Assembly: GCF_005503015.1 (NCBI RefSeq)
Contig: NZ_SCOL01000001.1
Coordinates: 372,001 to 436,000, forward strand
Reading direction: 5' to 3'
Length of the DNA stretch: 64,000 nucleotides
Source: Bacillus sp. E(2018)
Lineage (GTDB): Bacteria; Bacillota; Bacilli; Bacillales; Fictibacillaceae
Of this stretch, positions 37,061 to 45,858 are shown piece after piece. How positions within the stretch are numbered: position 1 is the stretch's first letter; the number at the start of each line of letters is the position of its first letter. Below the pieces are notes generated by a model, which saw only the letters and a list, made by a program, of their open reading frames with translations, was not told where the DNA came from and did no database searches. Position numbers and translations under genes: made by a program.

Positions 37061-37606
37061 TCATCGCTTTTCAATCGTAATGGTACTAATCATAAGGACA
37101 GATAATCCAAATGTCAGGAACATATAAAGAAATCCTGGAACGAGATCAACCGTCAGATATCCTGCAGCCATCAAACAACCAGCTAAAGTGATCGGCACAC
37201 CTACAAAGGAACCGGTAAACTCTGTAATGTTAAACCGAGCCAATCGAACCGCACCACAAACAATAAAGATGATGGTGAAGATCATGCCAGGAACACCAAA
37301 CTGATGAAGGACAACTTGATAGATTAAAAATGCAGGTGCGATTCCAAATGAAATTAAGTCACAAAGAGAGTCTAATTGTTTTCCGAACTCGGATTCAATA
37401 TTTAACTTTCGGGCTACCATTCCATCAAAACGGTCAAACAGACCTGCTAAGAAGATTAAGATGAATCCTATCTTCAAATCACCTGATACCATAAATAATA
37501 AAGCCAAAGTTCCTAGTGATAAATTGATCAATGTTAAGAAGTTAGCGGTTTGTCCCTTCACTTTCTTAAACGTTGAATCGATGCGCTCTCTTTCGAGCAT
37601 GAACAT
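37061..37606 (-). CDS. pssA: CDP-diacylglycerol-serine O-phosphatidyltransferase
   Basis: Makes phosphatidylserine, precursor of phosphatidylethanolamine. The CDP-alcohol phosphotransferase motif D-G-x2-A-R-x8-G-x3-D-x3-D is complete in DGMVARKLNIESEFGKQLDS plus the next Asp. Six or so membrane helices, about 181 residues. Start at the ATG at 37606, 5-6 nt after GAGGAGTG; the next in-frame ATG at 37600 is also possible. No psd gene adjacent, unlike B. subtilis. Confidence 0.9.
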   Translation of the reverse strand: MFMLERERIDSTFKKVKGQTANFLTLINLSLGTLALLFMVSGDLKIGFILIFLAGLFDRFDGMVARKLNIESEFGKQLDSLCDLISFGIAPAFLIYQVVLHQFGVPGMIFTIIFIVCGAVRLARFNITEFTGSFVGVPITLAGCLMAAGYLTVDLVPGFLYMFLTFGLSVLMISTITIEKR

Positions 37607-37738
37607 ACAATCACTCCTCAAACGGGTAACCGGCTAAAACGTAGTAAGTGAATAAACTTAACCATGTTCGTGCTTAAAATTATATACCCATTCTAATCAT
37701 TATATGACAACGAGTAAGTGATTAATAGTAGTTATTAT

Positions 37739-38083
37739 TTAAGGAGTATTGGAGCTGTTTTTCTTTTCAAGTTCATTGAATACTGTTTTTTCAGAGAGTG
37801 GTACTCCTGTTCTATATGCTGCTCTTGAGATCATATGCCCGGCTACTGGAGCAGTCATTAGAACAAACAGGATTCCTAGTATCAATTTACCGCTGAACAC
37901 ATGCATTTCAGACAACACATAGATAAAGGAACCGATTAGAATTCCGGATACTCCTAATGTTGATGCTTTACTTGCAGCATGAAGTCTTGAATAAACGTCA
38001 GGAAAGCGGAGTACGCCAAGTGTTCCTGAGAAAATAAAAAAGGTGCCAGCGATGAGGAAGAAGCTAATCACGATCTTGATCAA
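37739..38083 (-). CDS. mrpG: Mrp Na+/H+ antiporter subunit G
   Basis: PhaG/MnhG-type small membrane protein with three helices and the signature LGVLRFPDVYSRLHAASKASTLGV. Last gene of the mrp operon. I set the start at the TTG at 38083, about 6 nt after AAAGGGTG; the GTG at 38092 is in frame but touches that site. Overlaps the end of mrpF. Confidence 0.88.
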   Translation of the reverse strand: MIKIVISFFLIAGTFFIFSGTLGVLRFPDVYSRLHAASKASTLGVSGILIGSFIYVLSEMHVFSGKLILGILFVLMTAPVAGHMISRAAYRTGVPLSEKTVFNELEKKNSSNTP

Positions 38084-38354
38084 TGATAACACCCTTTTCT
38101 AAAAATTTTGCAACAGCGACAGTTGCAATAAACGTCAATATGCCGATTAATAAAATAATATCGTTCAGTTGTACGGTATCTAAAATTATCGCCATAATAC
38201 CAGTGATTGCGATCAAATTAATGCCGATCGTATCGAGAGCTACTACACGATCTGGATTTGATGGACCCCTTATCGCTCTATAGAGCAGAAGCAGAATCGA
38301 AATGGTAATGACAAATAAGCAAACGTGAACAACAACGGAGAACCAATCTGTCAT
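38064..38354 (-). CDS. mrpF: Mrp Na+/H+ antiporter subunit F
   Basis: 96-residue three-helix subunit with the MnhF signature RAIRGPSNPDRVVALDTIG. Overlaps mrpE by 4 bp, in line with translational coupling. Confidence 0.92.
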   Translation of the reverse strand: MTDWFSVVVHVCLFVITISILLLLYRAIRGPSNPDRVVALDTIGINLIAITGIMAIILDTVQLNDIILLIGILTFIATVAVAKFLEKGVIIDQDRD

Positions 38355-38827
38355 CGTGTAACCTCCCTTATTGCTTTTTCAAAAGATTCCTTAATGCTAA
38401 CGATCGTTTCATTCACATCCGGGAGATCAATCGCATGGATATAAATATATCGTTGGTCTCTAGAGACATCGACAGATAGAGTTCCAGGCGTTAAGGTGAT
38501 CAAGTTAGCTAGTAAAGTGATCTCCCAGTTTTTCTTCACATCAATGGGAAGTGCAAGTATTCCTGGCTGAAAATCAAGCTTTGGTTTATAGACCCATTTT
38601 AGAACTTCAATGTTAGCTAAAAGAAGTTCTTTTATGAATAAGAAGATTAAATAAAGAATCGCTCTCACATGTTTAAAATAGTACGAATCAGGAATGAAAC
38701 GATTCAGCAAGTAGAGAAGTGCTGCCCCAATCACAAATCCAACGATAAAACTTGCGAAAGAGTAGCTCTCAGATAAAAACATCCAAATAACGCCGATCAG
38801 CAAATTTAGAATAAGTTGAAATGTCAT
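38351..38827 (-). CDS. mrpE: Mrp Na+/H+ antiporter subunit E
   Basis: 158 residues, two or three N-terminal helices and a cytoplasmic domain with LLANLITLTPGTLSVDVS, the PhaE/MnhE signature. Needed for assembly or stability of the complex. Confidence 0.92.
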   Translation of the reverse strand: MTFQLILNLLIGVIWMFLSESYSFASFIVGFVIGAALLYLLNRFIPDSYYFKHVRAILYLIFLFIKELLLANIEVLKWVYKPKLDFQPGILALPIDVKKNWEITLLANLITLTPGTLSVDVSRDQRYIYIHAIDLPDVNETIVSIKESFEKAIREVTR

Positions 38828-38831
38828 GGAA

Positions 38832-40310
38832 TTACTCCTTTAATACATAATCGATATAGATTTGCGGATCGATCAAACTGTCTGCTGCTGCCTGAACATA
38901 TGGATAGAACCATTCAGCTCCAACACCTAACAAGATAGAAATCGCAATCAATACAGCAGATGCTACTAAACCTGAAGTTCTTACAGACTGTTTCGGATCT
39001 TCCTTTAGCTCACCCCAGAATGCCCCAATAAAAATGCGAATCACAGAAAATAAGATTAACAGACTCGATAATAATCCGACCGCGGCAGCAATATAATGTC
39101 CTTCATCCATCGCACCTCTTAAAAGGAGGTATTTTCCGATAAAACCACTAAAAGGTGGGATTCCAGCTAATATGAGAGATGCGATAAAGAACATCCAACC
39201 CATAAACGGTGCGGTTTTAATATATCCACCCATCTTTTTTAGGTTAGACGTTCCAGCATGCCAAACGAGTAGGCCAGCAAGGAAAAATAAAGCTGCTTTA
39301 ATCGCCATATCATGAACAAGATAGTAGATTGTCCCTGCAAGTGATTCTGCTGAAAACGTTCCTATACCGAGAACCATAAAGCCGATCGCCGGCATGATAT
39401 TGTAAGCAATGATTAATTTCACATTAGATGTGGAAAGTGCACCAATGACTCCGATGATCATCGTAATCGTAGCGATCCAAATGAAAAAGGTGTGTGTCAG
39501 CTCAAGTTTGTGAGAAAAAATGAGTGTAAAGACCCTTAGCATAGAGTACACACCAACTTTAGTTAACAACGCACCAAAAAGTGCTGAAACGATAGGTGAT
39601 GGCACGATGTATGATTTGGGCAGCCAAAAATACAATGGAAATAGAGCACCTTTTGTTGCGAATACAATAAATAGTAAAATCCCAATTCCCGTTAAAATCC
39701 CTTGCTGCTCTACTTGGGCAACACGTTCACCCAGTTGTGCCATATTTACTGTACCGGTAACAGAGTAGAGAAAAGCTACCGTTGTAACGAATAGAATAGA
39801 CGAAAACAAATTAAGTAAGATGTACTTCACAGATTCCCGAAACTGATGTTTGGAACCCCCAATAATGATCAATCCGTATGATGCCATCAACAGAACTTCA
39901 AAAAACACGAACAGGTTGAACAGATCTCCTGTTAAGAATGCACCACTCACCCCTGCGATCAGTAAAAAGAACAAAGGGTAAAAATAGTGCTCTACCATTT
40001 TCTCAGTAACGGAAGATAATGCAAAGATCGCGGCAGTTAATGCGATAACATTTACAGCAAGTATCATGATGACGGACAGCTTGTCAGCCACAAGAATGAT
40101 TCCGTATGGTGCTTTCCAACCACCTGTTTCTAAGATTAAAGGTCCGTTGGAAAACACATGATAACTTAAATAGATCGATACACCGAAACTTAACAAGACC
40201 ACTAGAAAAGAAATGTTAACAGTTGTCTTTTGTTTCTTATTAAAGAAAACAAGCAAAGCTCCGAAAAACAAAGGTATAAATATTGGCAAGAATACTAAAT
40301 TACTCATCAT
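38832..40310 (-). CDS. mrpD: Mrp Na+/H+ antiporter subunit D
   Basis: NuoN/NuoM-like proton-translocating subunit, 492 residues with about 14 helices. The conserved glutamate lies in FVFFEVLLMASYGLI and the lysine in ATKGALFPLYFWLPKSY. The true start may be the second ATG (40307), giving MSNLVFLPIFIPL. Begins inside the end of mrpC. Confidence 0.94.
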   Translation of the reverse strand: MMSNLVFLPIFIPLFFGALLVFFNKKQKTTVNISFLVVLLSFGVSIYLSYHVFSNGPLILETGGWKAPYGIILVADKLSVIMILAVNVIALTAAIFALSSVTEKMVEHYFYPLFFLLIAGVSGAFLTGDLFNLFVFFEVLLMASYGLIIIGGSKHQFRESVKYILLNLFSSILFVTTVAFLYSVTGTVNMAQLGERVAQVEQQGILTGIGILLFIVFATKGALFPLYFWLPKSYIVPSPIVSALFGALLTKVGVYSMLRVFTLIFSHKLELTHTFFIWIATITMIIGVIGALSTSNVKLIIAYNIMPAIGFMVLGIGTFSAESLAGTIYYLVHDMAIKAALFFLAGLLVWHAGTSNLKKMGGYIKTAPFMGWMFFIASLILAGIPPFSGFIGKYLLLRGAMDEGHYIAAAVGLLSSLLILFSVIRIFIGAFWGELKEDPKQSVRTSGLVASAVLIAISILLGVGAEWFYPYVQAAADSLIDPQIYIDYVLKE

Positions 40311-40638
40311 CTGTTCCCCTTAGCTGATCCATCATATCTGTCTTGTTGCTTTGATAGGTTCGATAAGCTAGAACTAGTAAAAAGCTCGTAACCCCAAAAC
40401 TAATGACAATAGAAGTCAGTATTAGCGCTTGAGGAAGAGGATCTGTATAATCCTTGATCCCTTCTATTAAAATAGGAGGTTTTCCACGGTTTAATTTTCC
40501 CATCGTTAAGATAAACAAGTGAGCTCCATGTGACAAAAGCGCCGTACCAAGTACAATTTTTAATAACTGTTTCTGAAGTATAAGATAAACGCCGGCTGCA
40601 AATAACGTTCCGGCAAGTATAGACATAAGAATTTCCAT
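40300..40638 (-). CDS. mrpC: Mrp Na+/H+ antiporter subunit C
   Basis: NuoK-like subunit, 112 residues, three helices, with LLSHGAHLFILTMG and DPLPQALILTSIVISFGVTS. Its ATG overlaps the stop codon of mrpA (TAATGG). In other Bacillus operons mrpB lies between A and C; here nothing does. Confidence 0.93.
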   Translation of the reverse strand: MEILMSILAGTLFAAGVYLILQKQLLKIVLGTALLSHGAHLFILTMGKLNRGKPPILIEGIKDYTDPLPQALILTSIVISFGVTSFLLVLAYRTYQSNKTDMMDQLRGTDDE

Positions 40639-42980
40639 TAGTGGTTCATGTCTCCTTTATCCCGGTATTTTATCATGGCAAAAATGCCTAAAGCAGCTAG
40701 ACCAAGTACTGCTATTTCGAATAAAGTATCCAAGCCACGGAAGTCAACAAGGATCACGTTGACGATATTGTCTCCTCCGCCAAGCTTATAAGAGTTGTCT
40801 ACAAAATACTTTGAAATGCTCTCAAAATATTTAGAGCTATGAGAAGAGATCGCCACTACAGTTAAGAGTGCCCCCGTTGAGGCTGCTATAACAAAATCTA
40901 CAAGCTTTTCAGAAGATTTTTTGTCCGATTTCTTCAACTTTGGAAGATGCGCAAAACATAGCAAGAAGAGAGCAACCGTTATCGTTTCAACGATAAGCTG
41001 TGTTAATGCGAGATCTGGTGCTCGGAAGAAAACAAACAATAATGAAAGACCATAACCTACAACTCCGATTACAATAATTGCAGCTATTCTTTGTGTCATC
41101 CAGATCGTTGCAATGGCAGCAACAGCCATAACAAAACCGACTAACACCTCAGGCCACGTAACAGGTGCTAAGTCATCAAAAGCTATTTTGAATCCATCTG
41201 TGACATATATAAAGATGGATGTAGTCACAACCAAGAAGACAAGAATGATGGATGTATACAATCGTAATGAACCAGTCATATAAAATTTCGTGAATCTACA
41301 CGAGAAACTCAAAAGGCCGTTTACGATAGATTGATATACGCGATCGGTTGAAAACTTTCCAGGAACTCTGTTATAAATCGGTTGCCATCTTTTTAGCGTT
41401 AGAGCGAGAATAGTTCCAACTGCTACTACAATAAGAGACATATAAAGTGGTCCGTTTAACCCATGCCAAAATTTAAGATGAATTTGTGCGAAATCTCCTG
41501 TTACTGAAGCAACAGCAGGTGCAAGTAACGATTCATTAATCAAGTTAGGCAATAACCCGATCAAAACGACAAATCCAATAAGGATAATCGGAGAAATCAG
41601 CATGCCGATTGGCGCTTCGTGAGGTTTTTTCTCCAGTTGATCTAACTTGGCTTTACCTGTAAATGTGCCAAATACTAAATACATAGAATAAACGAATGTA
41701 AAGATACTTCCGATTACGGCTAGCATTGGAATCCACTCTGCAAACGTTCCGGCAAAACCGCTCGTTTGTTCTAATTTTAATGAAGAATCAAAGAACATTT
41801 CTTTACTTAAAAATCCATTGAAGATCGGAAGCGGAACGCCAGCCATGGAGAATGCTCCAAAGAATGCTAGAGTGGCTGAGATCGGCATAAATGTATAAAG
41901 TCCGCCAAGTCTTCTGATATCCCTCGTACCTGTCTCATGATCAACAATCCCCGCTATCATAAACAAGCTGCCTTTAAAGGTAGCATGGTTAAAGATGTGG
42001 AAGATTGCTGCGAGTGTAGCAATACCAGTACCAAAGCCGAGCATCGTCATGATCATACCAAGCTGGCTGATCGTTGAATAAGCTAGTATACCTTTTAAAT
42101 CAGTCTGGCGAGACGCGAGGATCGATCCTAAACAGAGTGTAATCAGACCCACTCCAGAAACGATGATGAAAAATACATCCGTCCCACTAAAGATGAGAGA
42201 GAACCTCGCTACAAGATAGATTCCTGCTTTAACCATCGTTGCAGAGTGAAGGTATGCACTAACTGGCGTTGGTGCTTCCATCGCATCTGGAAGCCAGCTG
42301 TGAAACGGAAACTGTGCCGATTTTGTAAAAGCTCCAATCAGTAACAATAGTAATATGGGAATAAACAAGTCACTCTCAATGATTTCAGAACGATTAGCAA
42401 TCATTTCTCGAATGCTGTTCGTTTCAGCAGTGATGGATAGGAGTATGAGAGCACCCAACATGGCTAGACCACCAAAAACTGTTACGAGCATAGATTTTTG
42501 TGCACCATACGTAGAACGTTCACGATAGAACCAAAATCCAATTAATAGAAAGGACGAGATACTTGTGAACTCCCAAAACGTATAGAGTACGAATACGTTG
42601 TCAGATAGGACGACACCAAGCATCGAACCCATAAATAATAATAGATAAACATAGAAATGAACGAGTTGTTCTTTTTTCGATAAATAGAAAATCGAATAAA
42701 GAACGACTAGTGATCCGATCCCTGTTATTAAAAGTGAAAAAAGCATGCTAAGTCCATCCAAATAAAAACTTAATTGGATATCGAGAGATGGAATCCAATT
42801 CGCGATGCTTTGTACGATTTTCCCTTCTGCCAATAAAGGCAGTTTTGAAATGAACAGGATAAAAAGCACTGCTGGAACAGGCAGCACAAACCAACCAGTA
42901 TGTATCCGGTCTACTTTCTTAGCGGCAAGTCCAATTAATAATGCTGCTAAAAAAGGTAAGAGTATGTAGATGTGCAACAT
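40638..42980 (-). CDS. mrpA: Mrp Na+/H+ antiporter subunit A
   Basis: NuoL-like main antiporter subunit, 780 residues, about 20 helices. The key glutamate is in LYTFWEFTSISSFLLIGFW and the lysine in GAFTKSAQFPFHSWLPDAM. The C-terminal part has the MrpA-specific RAPDLALTQLIVETITVALF and ends with the VNVILVDFRGLDTLFEIAVL domain. It stops at KYRDKGDMNH without an MnhB domain, so it is not an A-B fusion. First gene of the operon; GGAGG lies 14 nt upstream of the ATG. Confidence 0.94.
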   Translation of the reverse strand: MLHIYILLPFLAALLIGLAAKKVDRIHTGWFVLPVPAVLFILFISKLPLLAEGKIVQSIANWIPSLDIQLSFYLDGLSMLFSLLITGIGSLVVLYSIFYLSKKEQLVHFYVYLLLFMGSMLGVVLSDNVFVLYTFWEFTSISSFLLIGFWFYRERSTYGAQKSMLVTVFGGLAMLGALILLSITAETNSIREMIANRSEIIESDLFIPILLLLLIGAFTKSAQFPFHSWLPDAMEAPTPVSAYLHSATMVKAGIYLVARFSLIFSGTDVFFIIVSGVGLITLCLGSILASRQTDLKGILAYSTISQLGMIMTMLGFGTGIATLAAIFHIFNHATFKGSLFMIAGIVDHETGTRDIRRLGGLYTFMPISATLAFFGAFSMAGVPLPIFNGFLSKEMFFDSSLKLEQTSGFAGTFAEWIPMLAVIGSIFTFVYSMYLVFGTFTGKAKLDQLEKKPHEAPIGMLISPIILIGFVVLIGLLPNLINESLLAPAVASVTGDFAQIHLKFWHGLNGPLYMSLIVVAVGTILALTLKRWQPIYNRVPGKFSTDRVYQSIVNGLLSFSCRFTKFYMTGSLRLYTSIILVFLVVTTSIFIYVTDGFKIAFDDLAPVTWPEVLVGFVMAVAAIATIWMTQRIAAIIVIGVVGYGLSLLFVFFRAPDLALTQLIVETITVALFLLCFAHLPKLKKSDKKSSEKLVDFVIAASTGALLTVVAISSHSSKYFESISKYFVDNSYKLGGGDNIVNVILVDFRGLDTLFEIAVLGLAALGIFAMIKYRDKGDMNH

Positions 42981-43031
42981 GAGTACCGGTAAACCTCCTT
43001 AAAACCCAAAATAATCGTCATAGTCCATTAC

Positions 43032-43061
43032 ATTGTAAGCAAAACCTTTCCTTTTTAGCAA
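43032..43061 (-). promoter_or_regulatory. Sigma-A promoter of the mrp operon
   Basis: On the minus strand TTGCTA (43056-43061), 18 nt, TACAAT (43032-43037), about 50 bp before the mrpA start. Confidence 0.55.
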
Positions 43062-43158
43062 ATACTTTACCAAATAGAAACTGTCTAATCAGATTGATTT
43101 TGAAACTCTTGAATATCCTTCCCAAAAAATACCTAACCTATTTGAGAGGTGACAGAAA

Positions 43159-43569
43159 ATGAGACTACTACATACATACGGAATACTATTGATTTTGTTT
43201 CAACTAACTGGCTGTTTTAATGATTCTATTTATAAAAAAGATGAGACGAGCCCAGAGTTTCAACCAAGAGAATACTATAGGAAGCATATTAGTTTCTCTG
43301 AAGCCGGAGTTTCAACAGCATCTTCACTTGCTGAAGAAATGAAACGGGAAATTAAGAAAGATAAGTTTATTAAACGTGCTGCGGTTGTAAAGAAAGAAGA
43401 AAAATACGTAGTAGCGATACAGATGAAGTCTTATCATTATAAAAAGGCAGACTTATTAAGTAGAAAGTATAAGAAGGCATGGGAAGAACAGTGGAAAATC
43501 CCAATCGAAATAACCTTCAATCCAGAAGAATATCGAAAAGTGGAAAGAGAGTTGGCCACAAAAAAATAG
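43159..43569 (+). CDS. Lipoprotein of unknown function
   Basis: 136 residues. Signal peptide with lipobox LTGC (Cys at about residue 19), then a basic, highly charged domain (many Lys and Glu) with a mixed alpha/beta pattern resembling YhcN/YlaJ-type sporulation lipoproteins in layout only. GAGGTG upstream of the ATG. Divergent from the mrp operon and converging on sda; no partner can be named. Confidence 0.7.
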   Translation: MRLLHTYGILLILFQLTGCFNDSIYKKDETSPEFQPREYYRKHISFSEAGVSTASSLAEEMKREIKKDKFIKRAAVVKKEEKYVVAIQMKSYHYKKADLLSRKYKKAWEEQWKIPIEITFNPEEYRKVERELATKK

Positions 43570-43587
43570 AGCGCATATAAACGCTCT
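43563..43587 (-). terminator. Rho-independent terminator after sda
   Basis: AGAGCG and CGCTCT stem; on the minus strand followed by TATTTTTTT. Confidence 0.75.
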
Positions 43588-43753
43588 ACATTAAAACTTG
43601 CTGTAATCTAGCATGAAGAGATCTTCTTTCAATTTCTTTCTTTATAAGTAGAATAAAGTCATTACTAAGTTTCAGTTCTCTAGCTTTTAAATAGGATTCA
43701 ATCAACAGGTCGTCTGAAAGTTTTTCCATAATATAGCCCTTTATAAGCGGCAT
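43586..43753 (-). CDS. sda: Sporulation checkpoint inhibitor Sda
   Basis: Small helical-hairpin protein that blocks the sporulation kinase KinA when replication initiation or DNA integrity is disturbed. 55 residues from the ATG at 43753, which sits right behind GGAGGTGACC. The core [20 protein letters not shown] and EIERRSLH matches Sda. A shorter form from the ATG at 43729 is the alternative. Too short for most gene callers. Divergent from yqeG as in B. subtilis, next to a DnaA-box cluster. Confidence 0.88.
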   Translation of the reverse strand: MPLIKGYIMEKLSDDLLIESYLKARELKLSNDFILLIKKEIERRSLHARLQQVLM

Positions 43754-43897
43754 GGTCACCTCCTGCTTTTAATAAAAAATAGTCAAAAGTATTCTAAAGT
43801 CATATTTGAGTGAATATGATGGTAAGTTCATGATTTATGTACTTGCTTTATGTACTTTGAAGCTTACCATGTATTGTAAAAAGGAACAACCGTTCGT

Positions 43898-43997
43898 TTA
43901 TCCACAGTGTTTGGTGGATAAGTTGTGGGTAAAGTGTTAACATCTTTAAGAAAGATAACGGATACTTAGGTGAATAATGTGAATAAGATTATCCACA
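43898..43997. promoter_or_regulatory. DnaA-box cluster between sda and yqeG
   Basis: Six 9-mers in 100 bp: TTATCCACA at 43898-43906 and 43989-43997 (perfect); reverse-strand TTATCCACC (43913-43921), TTACCCACA (43924-43932), TTATTCACC (43969-43977) and TTATTCACA (43978-43986). The cluster sits where B. subtilis has a DnaA-binding cluster that ties sda expression to replication initiation. The rest of the 43754-44227 gap is AT-rich; I see no further gene. Confidence 0.85.
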
Positions 43998-44227
43998 CTT
44001 CAGGTAGGGGAACAATTTGTCGAAAACTTTTTATTTATTTTGAAATGCGAATATTGTAATTACCTTATCTAAGCTAACTTGCACAAATATTTCATTTAGC
44101 ATAAAAACCTTATACAAAGCGCTTGAAAATTATAGATTATGACAGTTATTGTAGAAAAATCGTTTGTACTTCCTTTCATTACTGGTAAAATAGATACGTT
44201 GAAAAGGAAACGTGAAGAGGTGCTAGA

Positions 44228-44743
44228 ATGTTAAAACATTTTTTGCCGGATCAACATGTTCAGAATATATTGGACATCACACCGGAAATGTTAGTTGAAC
44301 GAGGAGTAAAAGGTATTATCACGGACTTGGATAATACGCTTGTAGAATGGGACAGACCTGAAGCGACTCCAGAATTGATCGAGTGGTTTACTTCTATTAA
44401 AGAAAAAGGTATTTTGATCACAATTGTTTCAAACAATACACAGCATAGAGTAAAGAGCTTCTCAGACCCTGTGGGTATTCCGTTTATCTACAGTGCAAGA
44501 AAACCAATGACCAAAGCGTTTAAGCGCGCCCTGAAAGATATGAAGCTGAAAAATGAACAAGTTGTTGTTATCGGAGATCAACTTCTTACTGATGTACTTG
44601 GTGGGAATCGATTAGGTTTGCATACTATACTCGTTGTACCAGTGGCTAGCAGTGACGGTTTTTGGACAAGGTTTAACAGAAAGATCGAACGCATCATATT
44701 GTCTTGGATGAAAAGAAAAGGCATGCTGCATTGGGAGGAATAG
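44228..44743 (+). CDS. yqeG: YqeG-family HAD IIIA phosphatase
   Basis: 171-residue HAD-superfamily phosphatase related to mitochondrial PGP phosphatase. Nucleophile motif DLDNTL near residue 33, motif II VSNN, motif III lysine in KPMTKAFKRAL, and motif IV GDQLLTDVLGGNRLG. The substrate in Bacillus is unclear; phosphatidylglycerophosphate is a reasonable guess. First gene of the yqe operon; 2 bp from yqeH. Confidence 0.9.
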   Translation: MLKHFLPDQHVQNILDITPEMLVERGVKGIITDLDNTLVEWDRPEATPELIEWFTSIKEKGILITIVSNNTQHRVKSFSDPVGIPFIYSARKPMTKAFKRALKDMKLKNEQVVVIGDQLLTDVLGGNRLGLHTILVVPVASSDGFWTRFNRKIERIILSWMKRKGMLHWEE

Positions 44744-44745
44744 GT

Positions 44746-45843
44746 TTGGAACAAATTAAATGTGTGGGTTGTGGAGTTTCCATACAAACAGAAGACAAAG
44801 AAGCGCTTGGATACGCACCTGTTTCGGCACTGACGAAAGAGCTGCCTATTTGCCAGCGCTGTTTTCGTTTAAAACACTATAACGAAATTCATGACGTAAG
44901 TTTAACAGACGATGATTACCGTAAAATCGTCTCAAGTATCGGAGATGAAGATGCTCTAGTTGTTAAAATCGTTGATATTTTTGATTTTAATGGAAGCTGG
45001 TTACCGGGACTTCACCGATATGCAGGAAACAATCCGATACTTCTTGTCGGTAACAAGCTCGATCTGCTTCCGAAATCAGTGAATCCGAACAAGGTTATAC
45101 ATTGGATGAAGAAAGAAGCGAAAGAGTTAGGCTTAAAGCCTATTGATGTAAAATTGATCTCTGCTGACAAAGGCTATGGTATTGAGGAATTAGCAGAGTC
45201 TATCGATCATTATCGCCAAGGAAAAGATGTATATGTTGTAGGCTGTACGAACACAGGAAAATCTACTTTTATAAACCGTTTGATCAAACAATTTGGCGAG
45301 GAAGCTGCTGATTTGATCACAACTTCTCATTTTCCTGGTACAACATTAGATCTTATTGATATTCCACTCGATGGAAGAAGTCACATGTATGACACTCCGG
45401 GAATCATTAATCACCATCAGATGGCGCATTATGTTTCTAAAAAAGAATTGAACATCATCATGCCTAAAAAAGAAATCAAACCTATGGTGTTTCAATTGAA
45501 TGAGTTGCAGACTCTGTATTTTGGCGGGCTAGGAAGAATGGATTATTTAAAAGGAGGCAAACAGTCATTTGTATGCCATTTTTCAAACCATTTGAACATC
45601 CATCGAACGAAGACTGACAAGGCGGACGAACTATATGAGAAACATCTTGGCGACATGTTAGCTCCACCTGAAGATACAGAGAACTTTCCAAAGCTTAAAC
45701 GCTATGAATTTGTTATAAAGGAAAGCAAAACAGATATTGTGATCTCTGGATTAGGCTGGGTGACCTTCCCAGAAGCAGGTGCTAAGGTGGCCTTTTATGC
45801 ACCAGAAGGTGTAGCTGTAACGGTTCGAAAATCCTTAATCTAA
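44746..45843 (+). CDS. yqeH: Ribosome biogenesis GTPase YqeH
   Basis: Circularly permuted GTPase required for 30S assembly. An N-terminal zinc finger (CVGCG and CQRCF) is followed by G4 (NKLD) before G1 (GCTNTGKSTF, about residue 166) and G3 (DTPG), confirming the permutation. TTG start at 44746, 7 nt after GGGAGG; the protein then begins EQIKCVGCG like B. subtilis YqeH. The upstream ATG at 44704 lies inside yqeG without a ribosome site. About 365 residues. Confidence 0.94.
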   Translation: MEQIKCVGCGVSIQTEDKEALGYAPVSALTKELPICQRCFRLKHYNEIHDVSLTDDDYRKIVSSIGDEDALVVKIVDIFDFNGSWLPGLHRYAGNNPILLVGNKLDLLPKSVNPNKVIHWMKKEAKELGLKPIDVKLISADKGYGIEELAESIDHYRQGKDVYVVGCTNTGKSTFINRLIKQFGEEAADLITTSHFPGTTLDLIDIPLDGRSHMYDTPGIINHHQMAHYVSKKELNIIMPKKEIKPMVFQLNELQTLYFGGLGRMDYLKGGKQSFVCHFSNHLNIHRTKTDKADELYEKHLGDMLAPPEDTENFPKLKRYEFVIKESKTDIVISGLGWVTFPEAGAKVAFYAPEGVAVTVRKSLI

Positions 45844-45858
45844 GGAGAGATTGTCATC

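Noticed and set aside
44114..44127. cre-like AAAGCGCTTGAAA upstream of yqeG
   Set aside because: It has the AAGCGCTT core but not the outer TG/CA bases, and yqeG is not a plausible catabolite-controlled gene.
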